A program made the translations under genes and the position numbers. The notes beneath the pieces are model-generated. The model was not told the DNA's origin. It did not search any database and was given only the letters and a program-made list of their open reading frames with translations. A stretch of DNA of 64,000 bases, taken from positions 99,278 to 163,277 of the forward strand of contig JAZOUB010000045.1 in NCBI GenBank assembly GCA_045657945.1, in the 5' to 3' direction. Source of the stretch: HGM04593 sp045657945. GTDB lineage: Bacteria; Bacteroidota; Bacteroidia; Bacteroidales; Bacteroidaceae. Of this stretch, positions 39,821-50,200 are shown one piece after another. The first letter of the stretch is position 1; each line of letters starts with the position of its first letter.

Positions 39821-41116
39821 TTATTTCACAATAATAAGATAATAGTTCTTCTTGCCTTTCTGTACAAGGATATACTTGTCATTGAGCAGATTCTCACAAT
39901 TGATTACTTGGTCAAATGCAGCAAGTTTCTCCTTATTTACAGAGACTCCACCACCCTGTACAAGCTTGCGCATCTCGCCCTTTGAAGCAAAGATAGCAGC
40001 AAGGTCGGTTGTGAGGTCAACTGCCTTCACACCCTCCACGAGCGCTTCACGTGATACCTCGAACTGTGGAACGCCATCAAAGACAGCAAGCAGGGTATCT
40101 TCATCAAGTGAACGGAGCGCGTCGGTAGATGCATTGCCAAAGAGAATACCCGAAGCTTCTACGGCCTTGTTGTACTCCTCCTCGCCATGAACAAGCACTG
40201 TAACCTCCATTGCAAGACGCTTCTGCAGCAGGCGCAAGTGAGGAGCCTGTGCATGCTCGGCAACAAGAGCCTCTATCTCCTCGCGGCATATAGATGTAAA
40301 TATCTTTATATATTTCTCGGCATCCTCGTCACTCACGTTCAACCAGAACTGATAGAAACGGTATGGTGATGTATAACGTTTGTCGAGCCAGATGTTACCC
40401 TGTTCCGTCTTGCCGAACTTCTTACCATCGGCCTTGGTAATGAGAGGACATGTGAGTGCAAAGACCTCGTTACCCGACATCTTTCGAATCATCTCGGTAC
40501 CGGTTGTAATGTTACCCCACTGATCGGCTCCACCCAACTGCAATTTACAGCCGTGTGTCTCGTTGAGGTGTACATAGTCATAACCCTGGAGAAGCTGATA
40601 GGTAAACTCGGTGAATGACATACCGTCGGTTCCGGCCTCGCCAGAAAGACGACGTTTGACAGAGTCCTTTGACATCATGTAGTTCACTGTTATCATCTTG
40701 CCGATGTTACGGATAAAATCGAGGAATGTAAACTCCTTCATCCAGTCATAGTTATTCACAAGCACTGCGGCATTTGGTGCATCACTGTCAAAGTCAAGGA
40801 AACGTGAAAGCTGCTTCTTCAATGCCTCCTGATTATGGCGCAACTTCTCCTCGTCAATGAGCACACGCTCCTTTGACTTGCCCGAAGGGTCGCCAATCAT
40901 ACCTGTAGCACCACCAATGAGGGCGATAGGCTTGTGTCCGCACAACTGGAAGTGACGCAACATCATAACACCTACCAAGTGACCGATATGCAAAGAATCG
41001 GCAGTAGGGTCAATACCAAGGTATGCACTTGTCAACTCCTTCTGCAACTGTTCTTCTGTTCCGGGAGTCATGTCCTGGATCATGCCTCTCCATTTAAGTT
41101 CCTGTACAAAATTCAT
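39821..41116 (-). CDS. tyrS: Tyrosine--tRNA ligase
   Basis: Class I aminoacyl-tRNA synthetase that charges tRNA-Tyr. It has 431 residues. Rossmann domain with the HIGH signature as 'PTADSLHIGHLVGVMMLRHFQ', 'GGATGMIGDPSGKSKER', 'YQLLQGYDYVHLNETHGCKLQLGGADQWGNITTGTEM', and KMSKS as 'KADGKKFGKTEQGNIWLD'. The C-terminal S4-like RNA-binding domain is 'LVQGGGVSVNKEKLAAFDQVI'. It follows the MBL gene by 33 bp with no terminator, so it belongs to the tamL-MBL-tyrS operon. Confidence 0.97.
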   Translation of the reverse strand: MNFVQELKWRGMIQDMTPGTEEQLQKELTSAYLGIDPTADSLHIGHLVGVMMLRHFQLCGHKPIALIGGATGMIGDPSGKSKERVLIDEEKLRHNQEALKKQLSRFLDFDSDAPNAAVLVNNYDWMKEFTFLDFIRNIGKMITVNYMMSKDSVKRRLSGEAGTDGMSFTEFTYQLLQGYDYVHLNETHGCKLQLGGADQWGNITTGTEMIRKMSGNEVFALTCPLITKADGKKFGKTEQGNIWLDKRYTSPYRFYQFWLNVSDEDAEKYIKIFTSICREEIEALVAEHAQAPHLRLLQKRLAMEVTVLVHGEEEYNKAVEASGILFGNASTDALRSLDEDTLLAVFDGVPQFEVSREALVEGVKAVDLTTDLAAIFASKGEMRKLVQGGGVSVNKEKLAAFDQVINCENLLNDKYILVQKGKKNYYLIIVK

Positions 41117-41149
41117 ATTCTTATATTTTTTGTTAATATCCTTATTTAA

Positions 41150-41953
41150 TTACAAATGATACATTGGCGATGGAGTTGCACGCTTGAGCACAACAAGCTG
41201 CACGTCCTTGCCGGCAATGATACCATAGTCACCGAACTCCATTGTCACGGCCTTGTAGGCAAGTTCGGGATGGTTATTCTCCTCACTGAGGTGGCATAAC
41301 CAGATATTTTTAAGATGCTCGTTGAAGTGAGAAGCGAGGTATCTTGCTGTCGCCTGGTTGCTCATGTGTCCACGCGGACCGGATACACGAACCTTCAGGA
41401 ATTCGGGATAACGTCCCATTGCAAGCATCTGTTCCTCGTAATTCGACTCAATGACAAGATAGTTTGCCTGCTCAATGTATGATGAAGCATTGGGTGTTAT
41501 CTCGCCCAAATCGGTCGCGATACAGAATTTCTTTTCACCCACTTCTATGAAATAACCTACATTGTCACTTCCATCATGCGGCACTTCAAACGGTGTTATC
41601 ACGAAGTCACGGAATGTAAGCGGCTCTTCCTTCTCGACATACCTCACATACGATGGGTCAATTGGTTTCGAGACGCAATAATTTTGTGTAATGCCTTTAT
41701 GCACCTCCTTGGTTGCATATACAGGGATATTCGCCTTTGACGATAATACACCAACCGCCTTTATGTGGTCGGCGTGGTCGTGCGTGATAAAAATTGCACA
41801 TATACTTTCAAAGGGAACACCCTCTTTTTTCAAAGCCGTTCTAATGGTCTTTGACGGTATTCCGGCATCGATGAGAATACCATAGTCGCCCACCCCAAGG
41901 TAGTAACTATTTCCGCAGCTACCGCTGCCGATACTCATAAATCGAATGTCCAT
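41150..41953 (-). CDS. MBL-fold metallohydrolase (YycJ/WalJ-like)
   Basis: A 267-residue metallo-beta-lactamase-fold protein, of the group related to YycJ/WalJ. 'MDIRFMSIGSGSCGNSYYLGVGDYGILIDAG' is the characteristic start, followed by the metal motif 'ITHDHADHIKAV' (T-H-D-H-A-D-H), 'FEVPHDGSDNVGYFIE', 'CIATDLGEIT' and 'LCHLSEENNHPELA'. In Firmicutes WalJ is linked to DNA or cell-wall coordination, but the activity is 5' exonuclease-like in some members; here the role is unknown. Middle gene between tamL and tyrS. Confidence 0.9.
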   Translation of the reverse strand: MDIRFMSIGSGSCGNSYYLGVGDYGILIDAGIPSKTIRTALKKEGVPFESICAIFITHDHADHIKAVGVLSSKANIPVYATKEVHKGITQNYCVSKPIDPSYVRYVEKEEPLTFRDFVITPFEVPHDGSDNVGYFIEVGEKKFCIATDLGEITPNASSYIEQANYLVIESNYEEQMLAMGRYPEFLKVRVSGPRGHMSNQATARYLASHFNEHLKNIWLCHLSEENNHPELAYKAVTMEFGDYGIIAGKDVQLVVLKRATPSPMYHL

Positions 41954-41992
41954 ATATAGTCTGTTTATCTTCTAAAAAACAAATAATCCCCA

Positions 41993-44296
41993 TCAGAACG
42001 GGTAACCGATAGCGAAATGCAGCGCAAAGTCACGACTGAAGTTCGGGTTGATGATAGGGAATTTATCCTTGCCTGTATAAGCAGGATTTATGGCCTTCAT
42101 TGCAGCATCAAGGCGGAAGACAAAGAGGTCAAACTCAAGTCTAAGTCCAAGGCCATAGGAGAAGGCTATATCCTTGTAGAACTTATTGAAGCGGAACTGT
42201 CCGCCGGGTTGTTCTTCGTAATTACGTATTGTCCATATATTTCCGGCATCGATGAACACTGCCGAATGCACCATCATGAAGAGGTGTGAACGGTACTCTA
42301 CACTAAGGTCGAGTTTAAGGTCACCCGACTGGTTGATAAAATCGATGCTACTATTACTATTCCTGTAACTTCCCGGCCCCAATGTACGCACAGCCCAACC
42401 GCGCATACCATTTGCTCCACCCGAGAAATAGCGTTTCTCGAAAGGAAGGATGCGTGAGTTTCCATATGGGTAGGCAATTCCCATACCAAGGTGCATTACC
42501 ATAGAGTTCCTGTCATCAAACTTGACACGAGTGGTAAAGTCAAAGTCACCTTTTACATACTGAGCGTATGCGATATTCATCACGGTATATTGCCCCTCGC
42601 TGTTACGTGGAGTATTGAAGAGCGATGTTATACCATAAAGCACATTACCAGAACATTCAACATTTGTTCGCAGTGAATATACGACACGGTCGAAACGGTT
42701 TTTCTCATCCAATGACGAGTTGTATGAGTATGAGTAACCGAGTTTGGTAATCAAAAGGTTCTCATAGTTGTACTTGAGGATTGAATTACGGTTCGAGATA
42801 CTGTCAAGATACTCTCTCTTGAAGGTATCCGAAATCCAAGGAACATAGATGTAGTTAAGGTCAAGGACATCAACCTTATGCTGCGCCTCCTTCTTGCGGC
42901 TCCAGAGGTAACTCCATGTTCCCGAAATGAGCCTACGGTTGAACTCCGGACGGTCCTGCGAGTTGTACTTGAGTGACAACAGCGACGAAGATACTAGTTT
43001 TCTTTTGTCAACAGGAACCAGTGAAGAGAGCATGCCGCCCTGAAAACGCAGACTGAGTTCAGCACCATACTCAAAGAAACTCTTACCGCTATAACCCTTC
43101 AAATCGGCAACAGCCTCGTATGCAGCAAAGACCCTGAAAGCCAATTGCTCTGAGCCTTTGAAAAGATTCTTGTCCGACAGCGTCATTGAAGCCATTGCTC
43201 CAAAGTTACCGGCGGTGTTCGTTCCGTCAAGGTCCAGACCAACTGTGCAACGTTTGCTCTTCTCATACATGATGTAGCAATCGAGTACCGTTGTATCGGA
43301 ACGTTCCTGCATTCGCACGGTTGTATATTTTAATGCCGGAAGCTGCGAGAATGCGCTATATGTCCTGTCAACATTGCTCTGCGAGAACAGTTCGCCTGGG
43401 ATAACATAATTATTGTCAAGCAGTTTCTTTGTGCGAACAACTGGACTTTCATTATATATCAGAGCGTATTCGCCATAATCAAGAGTATCACACTGCTCAA
43501 AAGCTGCATCATCAAGATGCAACCCTGCATTTGCCACAAAATAGACCTTGCCGATAGTATAGACCTTGTGGTCTGTAGGTACTGAATTTGCATCAGGGGT
43601 ATATCCCGAGATTTTCATCGTCAGCTTCACCTTGTTCGAGTGGCGCGCTGTGTCGGCTGTGTATGTAATATACTCTTTCTGGAAGCGGTAATAACCACGG
43701 TCTTTAAGCAGACTCGTGATGCGACGACGTTCCATCTCCATGCCATCCACGCTGAATGGCATACCGACCTTTATTGTTGACGACATGGAATCGGAGAGAA
43801 CAATGTCACCAACCGTCATATCGTCTGTAATCATATTGAATTCAGAAATATAATACCTCTCTTTTTCATGCAGATAATATACTGCTGTTGCACGGCGTTT
43901 CTTCTCATTGTAGATTGGTTCAAGATCGACCTTTGCATGCAAATATCCATCGTTCAGAAGCATTTGCTGCAGATTCTTTCTTGTTGCCTCGGCAAGTGCC
44001 CTATTATATACTACAGGCTTTTCGCCAAGACGGCGCAGGACACGGTTGTTCCACTTGGTAGAATCAAGACCCGAAAGCGCATAGGTGTACATTGGAACCT
44101 TGACAAGGCTAAACCATTTTGCATTAGGTTTCTGCCTTACGTAATTGGCAGCCTTAAGGGCATTTGAAGAGTTGGTATTTGAAACAATATCAACATCATT
44201 GAGCAGATATTCCCCCTCGGGAATGAACTTCTTCACCGAGCAGGAGAACAGCAGCAATAAAGACGACAGCAAATATATTATTTTTCTCAATGACAT
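41993..44296 (-). CDS. tamL: TamL-type Omp85 outer membrane lipoprotein
   Basis: BamA/TamA superfamily outer membrane protein for assembly of envelope proteins. It has 767 residues. 'MSLRKIIYLLSSLLLLFSC' gives a lipoprotein signal (L-F-S-C), the feature that separates Bacteroidota TamL from TamA. POTRA domains follow ('FIPEGEYLLNDVDIV', 'YTIGKVYFVANAGLHL'), then a 16-strand barrel with the Omp85 core 'FEKRYFSGGANGMRGWAVRTLGPG' (about 650-675; R-G-W near V-R-F/Y-like motif) and a C-terminal 'FSRDFALHFAIGYPF' strand. Start at 44296; a -7 box TATATTTG lies at 44361-44368, inside the longer frame. tamB is not in this window. Confidence 0.93.
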   Translation of the reverse strand: MSLRKIIYLLSSLLLLFSCSVKKFIPEGEYLLNDVDIVSNTNSSNALKAANYVRQKPNAKWFSLVKVPMYTYALSGLDSTKWNNRVLRRLGEKPVVYNRALAEATRKNLQQMLLNDGYLHAKVDLEPIYNEKKRRATAVYYLHEKERYYISEFNMITDDMTVGDIVLSDSMSSTIKVGMPFSVDGMEMERRRITSLLKDRGYYRFQKEYITYTADTARHSNKVKLTMKISGYTPDANSVPTDHKVYTIGKVYFVANAGLHLDDAAFEQCDTLDYGEYALIYNESPVVRTKKLLDNNYVIPGELFSQSNVDRTYSAFSQLPALKYTTVRMQERSDTTVLDCYIMYEKSKRCTVGLDLDGTNTAGNFGAMASMTLSDKNLFKGSEQLAFRVFAAYEAVADLKGYSGKSFFEYGAELSLRFQGGMLSSLVPVDKRKLVSSSLLSLKYNSQDRPEFNRRLISGTWSYLWSRKKEAQHKVDVLDLNYIYVPWISDTFKREYLDSISNRNSILKYNYENLLITKLGYSYSYNSSLDEKNRFDRVVYSLRTNVECSGNVLYGITSLFNTPRNSEGQYTVMNIAYAQYVKGDFDFTTRVKFDDRNSMVMHLGMGIAYPYGNSRILPFEKRYFSGGANGMRGWAVRTLGPGSYRNSNSSIDFINQSGDLKLDLSVEYRSHLFMMVHSAVFIDAGNIWTIRNYEEQPGGQFRFNKFYKDIAFSYGLGLRLEFDLFVFRLDAAMKAINPAYTGKDKFPIINPNFSRDFALHFAIGYPF

Positions 44297-44360
44297 TGTT
44301 GTTTGTGTGTTTTCAGGAACAAAATACACCATCTGAAGGATTATCCCCAAAATTATTGTA

Positions 44361-44399
44361 CAAATATAGTAAAAACTTGAAAGATTTAAGGTAGATTTG
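44361..44399. promoter_or_regulatory. Divergent promoter pair, tamL (minus) and SpoU methyltransferase (plus)
   Basis: Minus-strand -7 box TATATTTG (44361-44368) and plus-strand -7 box TAGATTTG (44392-44399) lie only 23 bp apart, so polymerase could hardly bind both at once. -33 elements are poor for both. The plus-strand box rules out the ATG at 44397. Confidence 0.55.
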
Positions 44400-44429
44400 C
44401 ACCACTTTAATATGACAAAATACAAAAAA

Positions 44430-45188
44430 ATGTTGAGCAAAGCACTACTGAAACGCATTTCGGCACTTGAGAACAAAAAACAGAGGAAAGAGAGTGGACT
44501 TTTTGTTGCCGAAGGTGGAAAAACAGTCATTGATCTCATAAAATCAGGAATCAAGGTTGACAAAATAATTGCCACAACCGAATGGCTGCAGGAACACGAG
44601 TTCCCACATGCCATAGAAGCAATAGAAGTCAGCAAAGAGGATATGAGACGTGCCAGTTTCCAACAGGCACCCCAGGGCGTTCTGGCAATACTTCACCAAC
44701 CCAAGTATGAGATTGATGCATCAGCTCCGTGCAATGAGTTGTGCCTTGCACTCGACAATGTACAGGATCCGGGCAACCTGGGTACAATCATACGCATTGC
44801 CGATTGGTTCGGCATAAAGAACATCTTCTGTTCAATTGGAACAGCCGACATATACAACCCCAAAACAGTGCAGGCGACAATGGGAGCCATAGGAAGAGTT
44901 AAGGTACATTATGTCGATTTACCGGCGTACATTACATCACTTCAAGGGGAAGCACCCGTCTATGGAACATTTCTCGATGGGGAGAACATATACAAGAAAG
45001 ACCTTTGCAACAAAGGTCTTATAATAATGGGAAATGAAGGAAACGGCATTGGCAAGGAGTGCAGCGCCCTTGTAAACGAGAGGCTTTTCATCCCCAACTA
45101 TCCTGCCGGTTGCGAGACATCGGAATCACTGAACGTATCTGTTGCAACAGCAATTATATGTAGCGAGTTCCGCCGACGTACTGAATAA
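44430..45188 (+). CDS. TrmH/SpoU family RNA methyltransferase
   Basis: SAM-dependent 2'-O-methyltransferase of rRNA or tRNA with the knotted SPOUT fold; 252 residues. N-terminal substrate domain 'LLKRISALENKKQRKESGLFVAEGGKTVIDL'. Knot motifs 1-3: 'LALDNVQDPGNLGTIIRIADWFG', 'GLIIMGNEGNGIG' and 'LFIPNYPAGCETSESLNVSVATAIICSEF', where N-P-x-x-x-x-x-E-S-L-N-V-S-V-A-A is typical. The start is taken at 44430 (M-L-S-K, as in relatives); 44412 is also possible and would leave almost no leader. Target nucleotide unknown. Confidence 0.93.
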   Translation: MLSKALLKRISALENKKQRKESGLFVAEGGKTVIDLIKSGIKVDKIIATTEWLQEHEFPHAIEAIEVSKEDMRRASFQQAPQGVLAILHQPKYEIDASAPCNELCLALDNVQDPGNLGTIIRIADWFGIKNIFCSIGTADIYNPKTVQATMGAIGRVKVHYVDLPAYITSLQGEAPVYGTFLDGENIYKKDLCNKGLIIMGNEGNGIGKECSALVNERLFIPNYPAGCETSESLNVSVATAIICSEFRRRTE

Positions 45189-45190
45189 AA

Positions 45191-45454
45191 TCAATAGAGC
45201 CTGACGAGTTCACCCCCTGGTTTCACTTCATAAAGATAAAGTTCACCTTCATCTCCTGAGCCCACCATTTTGTTTGCATAAACCGACTGCAAGCAAGGGC
45301 TTGAAGAGAGAACAAGTTCATCAACAAAGAGCATGGACTGACATTCCGTCCGGAACGGCGTCCACCACGCCACTACCCCTTCATCAACACACACAACATA
45401 CCTGCTGAGTTGCTCACCTGAAGGCAAATCAAGCTTACGTGTCAAATAAATCAT
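45191..45454 (-). CDS. Small protein at the end of the ileS-lspA operon
   Basis: An 87-residue protein, not recognised. It starts 'MIYLTRKLDLPSGEQLSRYVVC' and continues as a beta-rich chain with W-W-T-P-F and 'FVDELVLSSSP', ending K-P-G-G-E-L-V-R-L-Y. No signal peptide or membrane helix. The start at 45454, 4 bp after the DUF4296 stop, fits an operon better than the earlier ATG at 45481, which overlaps. Convergent with the methyltransferase gene, 2 bp away, with no room for a separate terminator. Confidence 0.65.
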   Translation of the reverse strand: MIYLTRKLDLPSGEQLSRYVVCVDEGVVAWWTPFRTECQSMLFVDELVLSSSPCLQSVYANKMVGSGDEGELYLYEVKPGGELVRLY

Positions 45455-45458
45455 GATA

Positions 45459-46268
45459 TTACTTCGCTGTTGAACGGCCACTCTGCACGGAATGCAATCT
45501 TCTCAAAGAAATGTCACTGACAAGCATTCCCGAAGCAGAGGTGCTATCATTGTCATAATAATAAACATATCCATTCATAGACTTCAAGCGACTCTTGTAA
45601 TTCCTTGGAACATGGAGTTCATAGTGTCCTGATGCATCAACAGCCACCTGCTTATTGGCCGTGGTCTTGTCATAGAACTCATAGTTTATACCGGCCAAAG
45701 CACGTTGCTTGACCGGATTCTCGCTTGAAGACATAAACATGACATTGAACGAGAATGATAGGCTGTCACCTGCCATAAAAGTAGAATCCTTCGGGGTTTC
45801 GAACGAGAAGGCAAGCTTGTTGTTCAAAGGCACAGACGAGAGCTGTCTCACATTGTGACTCGTCCACAACTCCGAGATGTTTGAGCGCAAATGGGCAAAA
45901 CTCAAATCTACACCTTCGATGCGTGCCGATCTCAACGATGACAGAATCGAATGTTCACGTTTTATACGTGCTTCGACACCTGTATATATCTCCAACATCT
46001 GCTTTGGATGACGGTTGTACCACACAAGTGCTGTATCGAACATCTCTTTTGTGATATTATGCTTTTCAAAAACCGAGCGACAAATAAGTTTCTCCTTGTA
46101 ATGCCCTGTGAAATGCTCTTTGTTTATCGTTGACTGTGCAAGATGATAGTCATACAAAACAAGTTCCATCTTTCCTTGAGGGATAATATCCTTTGGGGTC
46201 TCAACACGACATGAGACCAATATCAGCATCAACAAGGCAGAAACTATTTTAACAGCTTTGCAACGCAT
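45459..46268 (-). CDS. DUF4296 domain lipoprotein
   Basis: A 269-residue lipoprotein: 'MRCKAVKIVSALLMLILVSC' with lipobox L-V-S-C. It has the DUF4296 hallmark near the N-terminus ('PKDIIPQGKMELVLYDYHLAQ', then 'RSVFEKHNITKEMFDTALVWYNRHPKQMLEIY'). The C-terminal ~130 residues are a beta-rich domain without a name that I recognise. It lies directly after lspA (9 bp), the peptidase that would process it. DUF4296 proteins are typical of Bacteroidota and have no known function. Confidence 0.9.
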   Translation of the reverse strand: MRCKAVKIVSALLMLILVSCRVETPKDIIPQGKMELVLYDYHLAQSTINKEHFTGHYKEKLICRSVFEKHNITKEMFDTALVWYNRHPKQMLEIYTGVEARIKREHSILSSLRSARIEGVDLSFAHLRSNISELWTSHNVRQLSSVPLNNKLAFSFETPKDSTFMAGDSLSFSFNVMFMSSSENPVKQRALAGINYEFYDKTTANKQVAVDASGHYELHVPRNYKSRLKSMNGYVYYYDNDSTSASGMLVSDISLRRLHSVQSGRSTAK

Positions 46269-46277
46269 TACACTGCT

Positions 46278-46910
46278 TCAATTTTTAAAAAGATATTTTC
46301 TATACCAAATCAACAATGCAACAACACTGCAGCTTATGCATGCATCGGCAAAATTAAAAACTGGAGGAAACACTTCACAGCCGCCGACAAATGGCATCCA
46401 ATCGGGCCATGTCAGCGTGAAATGAAACATATCCACCACACGGCCATACATGAAAGAGCCATACCCGTCTCCGTAAGAGACAAACTCAGCAACTTGTCCG
46501 GGTGCAGACGATGTAAATATTTCGCCATAGAAAAGACAATCAATCAGGTTGCCGGCAGCACCAGCCAAAATCATGGCCACGCAAACGATAAAACCAAAAG
46601 GATATTTCCCGCTCTTGAGCAACTTGTGTAGCAGCCACACTAAGAAACAGATGGCTACCAGACGGAACAGGGTAAGGAATGCCTTGCCCAGGAACTCCAT
46701 TCCAAAGGCCATACCATTATTCTCAATGAACTTTATTTCAAAGAAGTCACTGAGAACAGGTATGCTCTCATAAAGGGACATGTCCGTCTTGACCAGAATC
46801 TTGACTACCTGGTCAACGACAAGTGCCAGCACTATAAGTGCCACCACTATCCAAGAACGGGACTTCGAGGGCAATTCCATTACCTTATCAACGGTTTTTC
46901 TTTGCTTCAA
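46278..46910 (-). CDS. lspA: Lipoprotein signal peptidase (signal peptidase II)
   Basis: Inner-membrane aspartyl protease that removes signal peptides from diacylglyceryl prolipoproteins. It has 210 residues, longer than the ~165 of E. coli because of a loop between helices 3 and 4. Four helices. Seen: 'ENNGMAFGM' (E-N-x-G-x-A-F), 'GAAGNLIDCLFYG' with the first catalytic Asp, 'GRVVDMFHFTLTWPDW' and 'FPPVFNFADACISCSV' with the second catalytic Asp. Its start overlaps the dksA-like gene by 23 bp. The many lipoproteins in this window are its likely clients. Confidence 0.95.
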   Translation of the reverse strand: MKQRKTVDKVMELPSKSRSWIVVALIVLALVVDQVVKILVKTDMSLYESIPVLSDFFEIKFIENNGMAFGMEFLGKAFLTLFRLVAICFLVWLLHKLLKSGKYPFGFIVCVAMILAGAAGNLIDCLFYGEIFTSSAPGQVAEFVSYGDGYGSFMYGRVVDMFHFTLTWPDWMPFVGGCEVFPPVFNFADACISCSVVALLIWYRKYLFKN

Positions 46911-47262
46911 TACTCAATGTTGCATGTGGCACCGCCATCAAACGCTCCTTAGATATGAGCTTACCGGTCTCGCGACAAACACCGTATGTCTTGTTCTCTA
47001 TGCGTACCAGCGCAGCCTGCAGACCCTGGATAAACTTTGCCTGACGACTTGCTATCTGCATCTGCTCCTCAAGGTATGCAGCGTCGCTACCATCCTCAAG
47101 ACCCTTATATGTTGGGGATGTATCGGCAACATCGTTTGAATCCTCGTGGCGCAAAGCCCTCATTATCTGGTCATAGTCTCTTTTGGCGAGCTCCAGCTTC
47201 TGCATAATCACTTCGCGGAATTCCGCCAACTCCTCATCTGAATAACGAACTTTTTCTGACAT
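46888..47262 (-). CDS. TraR/DksA family protein
   Basis: A 124-residue protein with the DksA layout: a long N-terminal coiled coil ('DEELAEFREVIMQKLELAKRDYDQIMRALRHE' and 'LEEQMQIASRQAKFIQGLQAALVRIENKTYG') and a C-terminal globule, 'YGVCRETGKLISKERLMAVPHATLSIEAK'. DksA binds RNA polymerase through the secondary channel and modulates rRNA and stress promoters. Only one cysteine is left of the four zinc ligands, a form common in Bacteroidota. The acidic tip (E-D-S-N-D-V-A-D) could stand for the D-x-x-D-x-A of DksA. Lies between ileS and lspA. Confidence 0.92.
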   Translation of the reverse strand: MSEKVRYSDEELAEFREVIMQKLELAKRDYDQIMRALRHEDSNDVADTSPTYKGLEDGSDAAYLEEQMQIASRQAKFIQGLQAALVRIENKTYGVCRETGKLISKERLMAVPHATLSIEAKKNR

Positions 47263-47299
47263 ATCTCAATCAATTATTATGGTTAATTTATAGTTTTTT

Positions 47300-50200
47300 T
47301 CAAAGTTTTCTTACCGAGATTTTCACCGCAGCATTGTCGAGTTCAACAACATTCTCACCCTCAACACTGTCGCTTATCTTCAGTTCATCGGCAAGCACCT
47401 GATTGCAGATGTAGCTATTGAACTGCTCAACAGCCGCATTTGTTGCCCCGTTGCTTGCAATCTCAACCGCAATGCGGTCAACAATATCGAAACCGCTATC
47501 CTTGCGCATTGCCTGGATCTTCTTCACGATCTCACGCGCGATACCCTCACGGCGCAGGTCATCGGTAACCTCAACATCAAGGGCAACGGTCAGTGCACCC
47601 TCATTGGCAACCGTCCAGCCCGGTACATCCTCGCTGAAGATCTCCACATCGGCAAGTTCAATGAGTGCATCCACACCCTCAACCTGCAAGGTGATGCAGC
47701 CGTTCTTCTCAAGCTCTGAAATCTGCTCCTGAGACATGTTTACAACAGCCTCATTGACGCTCTTCATCAGCTTGCCGAACTTCTTTCCAAGAGTGCGGAA
47801 GTTACATTTGATTTTCTTCACCAGAATTCCATCGCCCTCAACAAAGACAAGTTCCTTTACATTGACCTCGTTAAGAATGAGCTGCTTCACAGCCTCGATG
47901 CGTGACTTCATAACCTCGTCGGCTGCAGGGATTGCAATCTTCTGCAATGGCTGGCGCACGATAAGCGCCTCCTTCTTACGGAGTGCAAGTACCATTGAAG
48001 AAATCTGTTGTGCAAGCTTCATGCGGTACTCCAACTCGCTATCCACGCACTGCTCGTCGCACTCGGGGAACTTCGCAAGGTGAACCGATGCAGCATCGCC
48101 ACGGCCTGTAACAAAAGTCAAGTCCTGATAGAGACGCTCGGCATAGAATGGAGCGATTGGCGCCATGAGACGCGCAACTGTCTCGAGACAGGTATAGAGT
48201 GTCTGGTATGCCGAAAGCTTGTCTGTACTCTGCTCCGAGCCCCAGAAACGCTTACGGCTCAAGCGAACGAACCAGTTACTTACATTGTCAATAACAAAAT
48301 CCTGTATCAAGCGGCCAGCCTTTGTCGGCTCGTAGTCATTGAGGCAAGCATTCACATTCTTGACCAATGTATTCAGTGCCGACAAGACCCAACGGTCGAG
48401 CTCGGGACGCTCTGCGAGCGGAACATCTGGCTCGGCATAGGTAAAGCCGTCAACATTGGCATACATTGTAAAGAAGCTATATGTCTGATAGAGTTTGCCG
48501 AAGAATGAACGGGTAACCTCCTTGACACCCTCCTCATTGAAACGAAGATTATCCCATGGAGCAGAGTTAGTAATCATATACCAACGCAAAGCATCGCTAC
48601 CGTAGTTCTCAATTGTATCGAATGGATCAACAGCATTGCCAAGACGCTTCGACATCTTGTCGCCGTTTTTGTCCAGCACAAGACCATTTGAAATTACAGT
48701 CTTGAACGCCACGGTGTCGAACACCATTGTTGCAATAGCGTGCAGTGTGTAGAACCATCCGCGTGTCTGGTCAACGCCCTCGGCAATGAAATCGGCAGGA
48801 TATACCGTACGGTTGTCAAGAATCTCCTTATTCTCGAACGGATAGTGAATCTGCGCATATGGCATTGCACCCGAGTCGAACCATACATCGATGAGGTCGA
48901 GCTCGCGTGTCATCACCTTGCCGGTTGAAGACACAAGCTTGATGTCATCAACATAAGGACGATGCAGGTCAATTTTGTCATAGTTGGCTTTGCTGTAGTC
49001 ACCAGGAACAAAGCCTTTATCCTTGTATGGGTTGCTTGCCATTACACCGGCAGCAACAGCCTTTTCAATCTCGTCATAGAGTTCCGCCACTGAACCGATG
49101 CAGATAGCCTCGCCATCCTCACTTGTCCAGATTGGCAGCGGAGTACCCCAGTAACGGCTACGGCTCAAGTTCCAGTCGTTGAGGTTTTCGAGCCACTTGC
49201 CGAAACGGCCTGTACCTGTTGATTCAGGCTTCCATGTAATGGTCTTGTTAAGTTCGCTCATGCGCTCCTTCATCTGCGATGCACGAACAAACCAACTGTC
49301 AAGCGGATAGTAAAGCACAGGCTTGTCAGTACGCCAGCAGTGCGGATAGTTGTGGACATGTTTCTCAATCTTGAATGCCAGACCGGCCTGCTTGAGCACC
49401 ATGCAGAGCACTACATCGAGTGTCTCGGCCTTTGCCGCAGCCTTGTCATCGTAACGGCCATCAACAGTATATTGTGGGTCGTATGCATTCTTCACATATG
49501 CAGCAGCAAATTTCGCATACTCGTCAATATTTACAAAGTTTGCCACAAACTCATCATCGAGTTCATCAATTGCCCAGAACTTACCGGTAAAGTCAACCAT
49601 CGGGCGTGTCTCGCCCTTCTTGTTTATCATGAAGAGCGAAGGAATACCTGCAGCCTTAGCAACAAAAGCATCGTCGGCACCGAATGTGGGTGCGATGTGA
49701 ACAATACCTGTACCATCCTCGGTAGTCACGTAATCACCAGGAATAACCCTGAAGGCCTCGACAGATGCATCAACAACCGCGTCACCCTCTTTTCTCACGG
49801 GCTTCACCCATGGGAACAGCTGTGTGTAGTGCATACCCACGAGGTCACTACCCTTGTATTCAGCAATCACCTTGTAAGGAACCACCTTGTCGCCGGGGTT
49901 GTACTCATTGAGTGGCATATCGGCACCTGCAGGGTTGAAGTGCGCTGCCAACAAAGCCTTTGCAAGAACCAAAGTCACAGGCTGGCCATTGTATGCATTG
50001 TATGTCTGCACAGCCACATAGTCAATCTTGGGACCAACGCAGAGCGCAGTATTTGAAGGCAATGTCCATGGTGTTGTTGTCCATGCAATGAAGTATGGTG
50101 TACCCCATGCTGTCATTTCGGGCTTGGGATCAAGCATACGGAACTGAGCCACAGCTGTTGTATCCTTGACATCGCGGTAGCAACCAGGCTGGTTAAGCTC

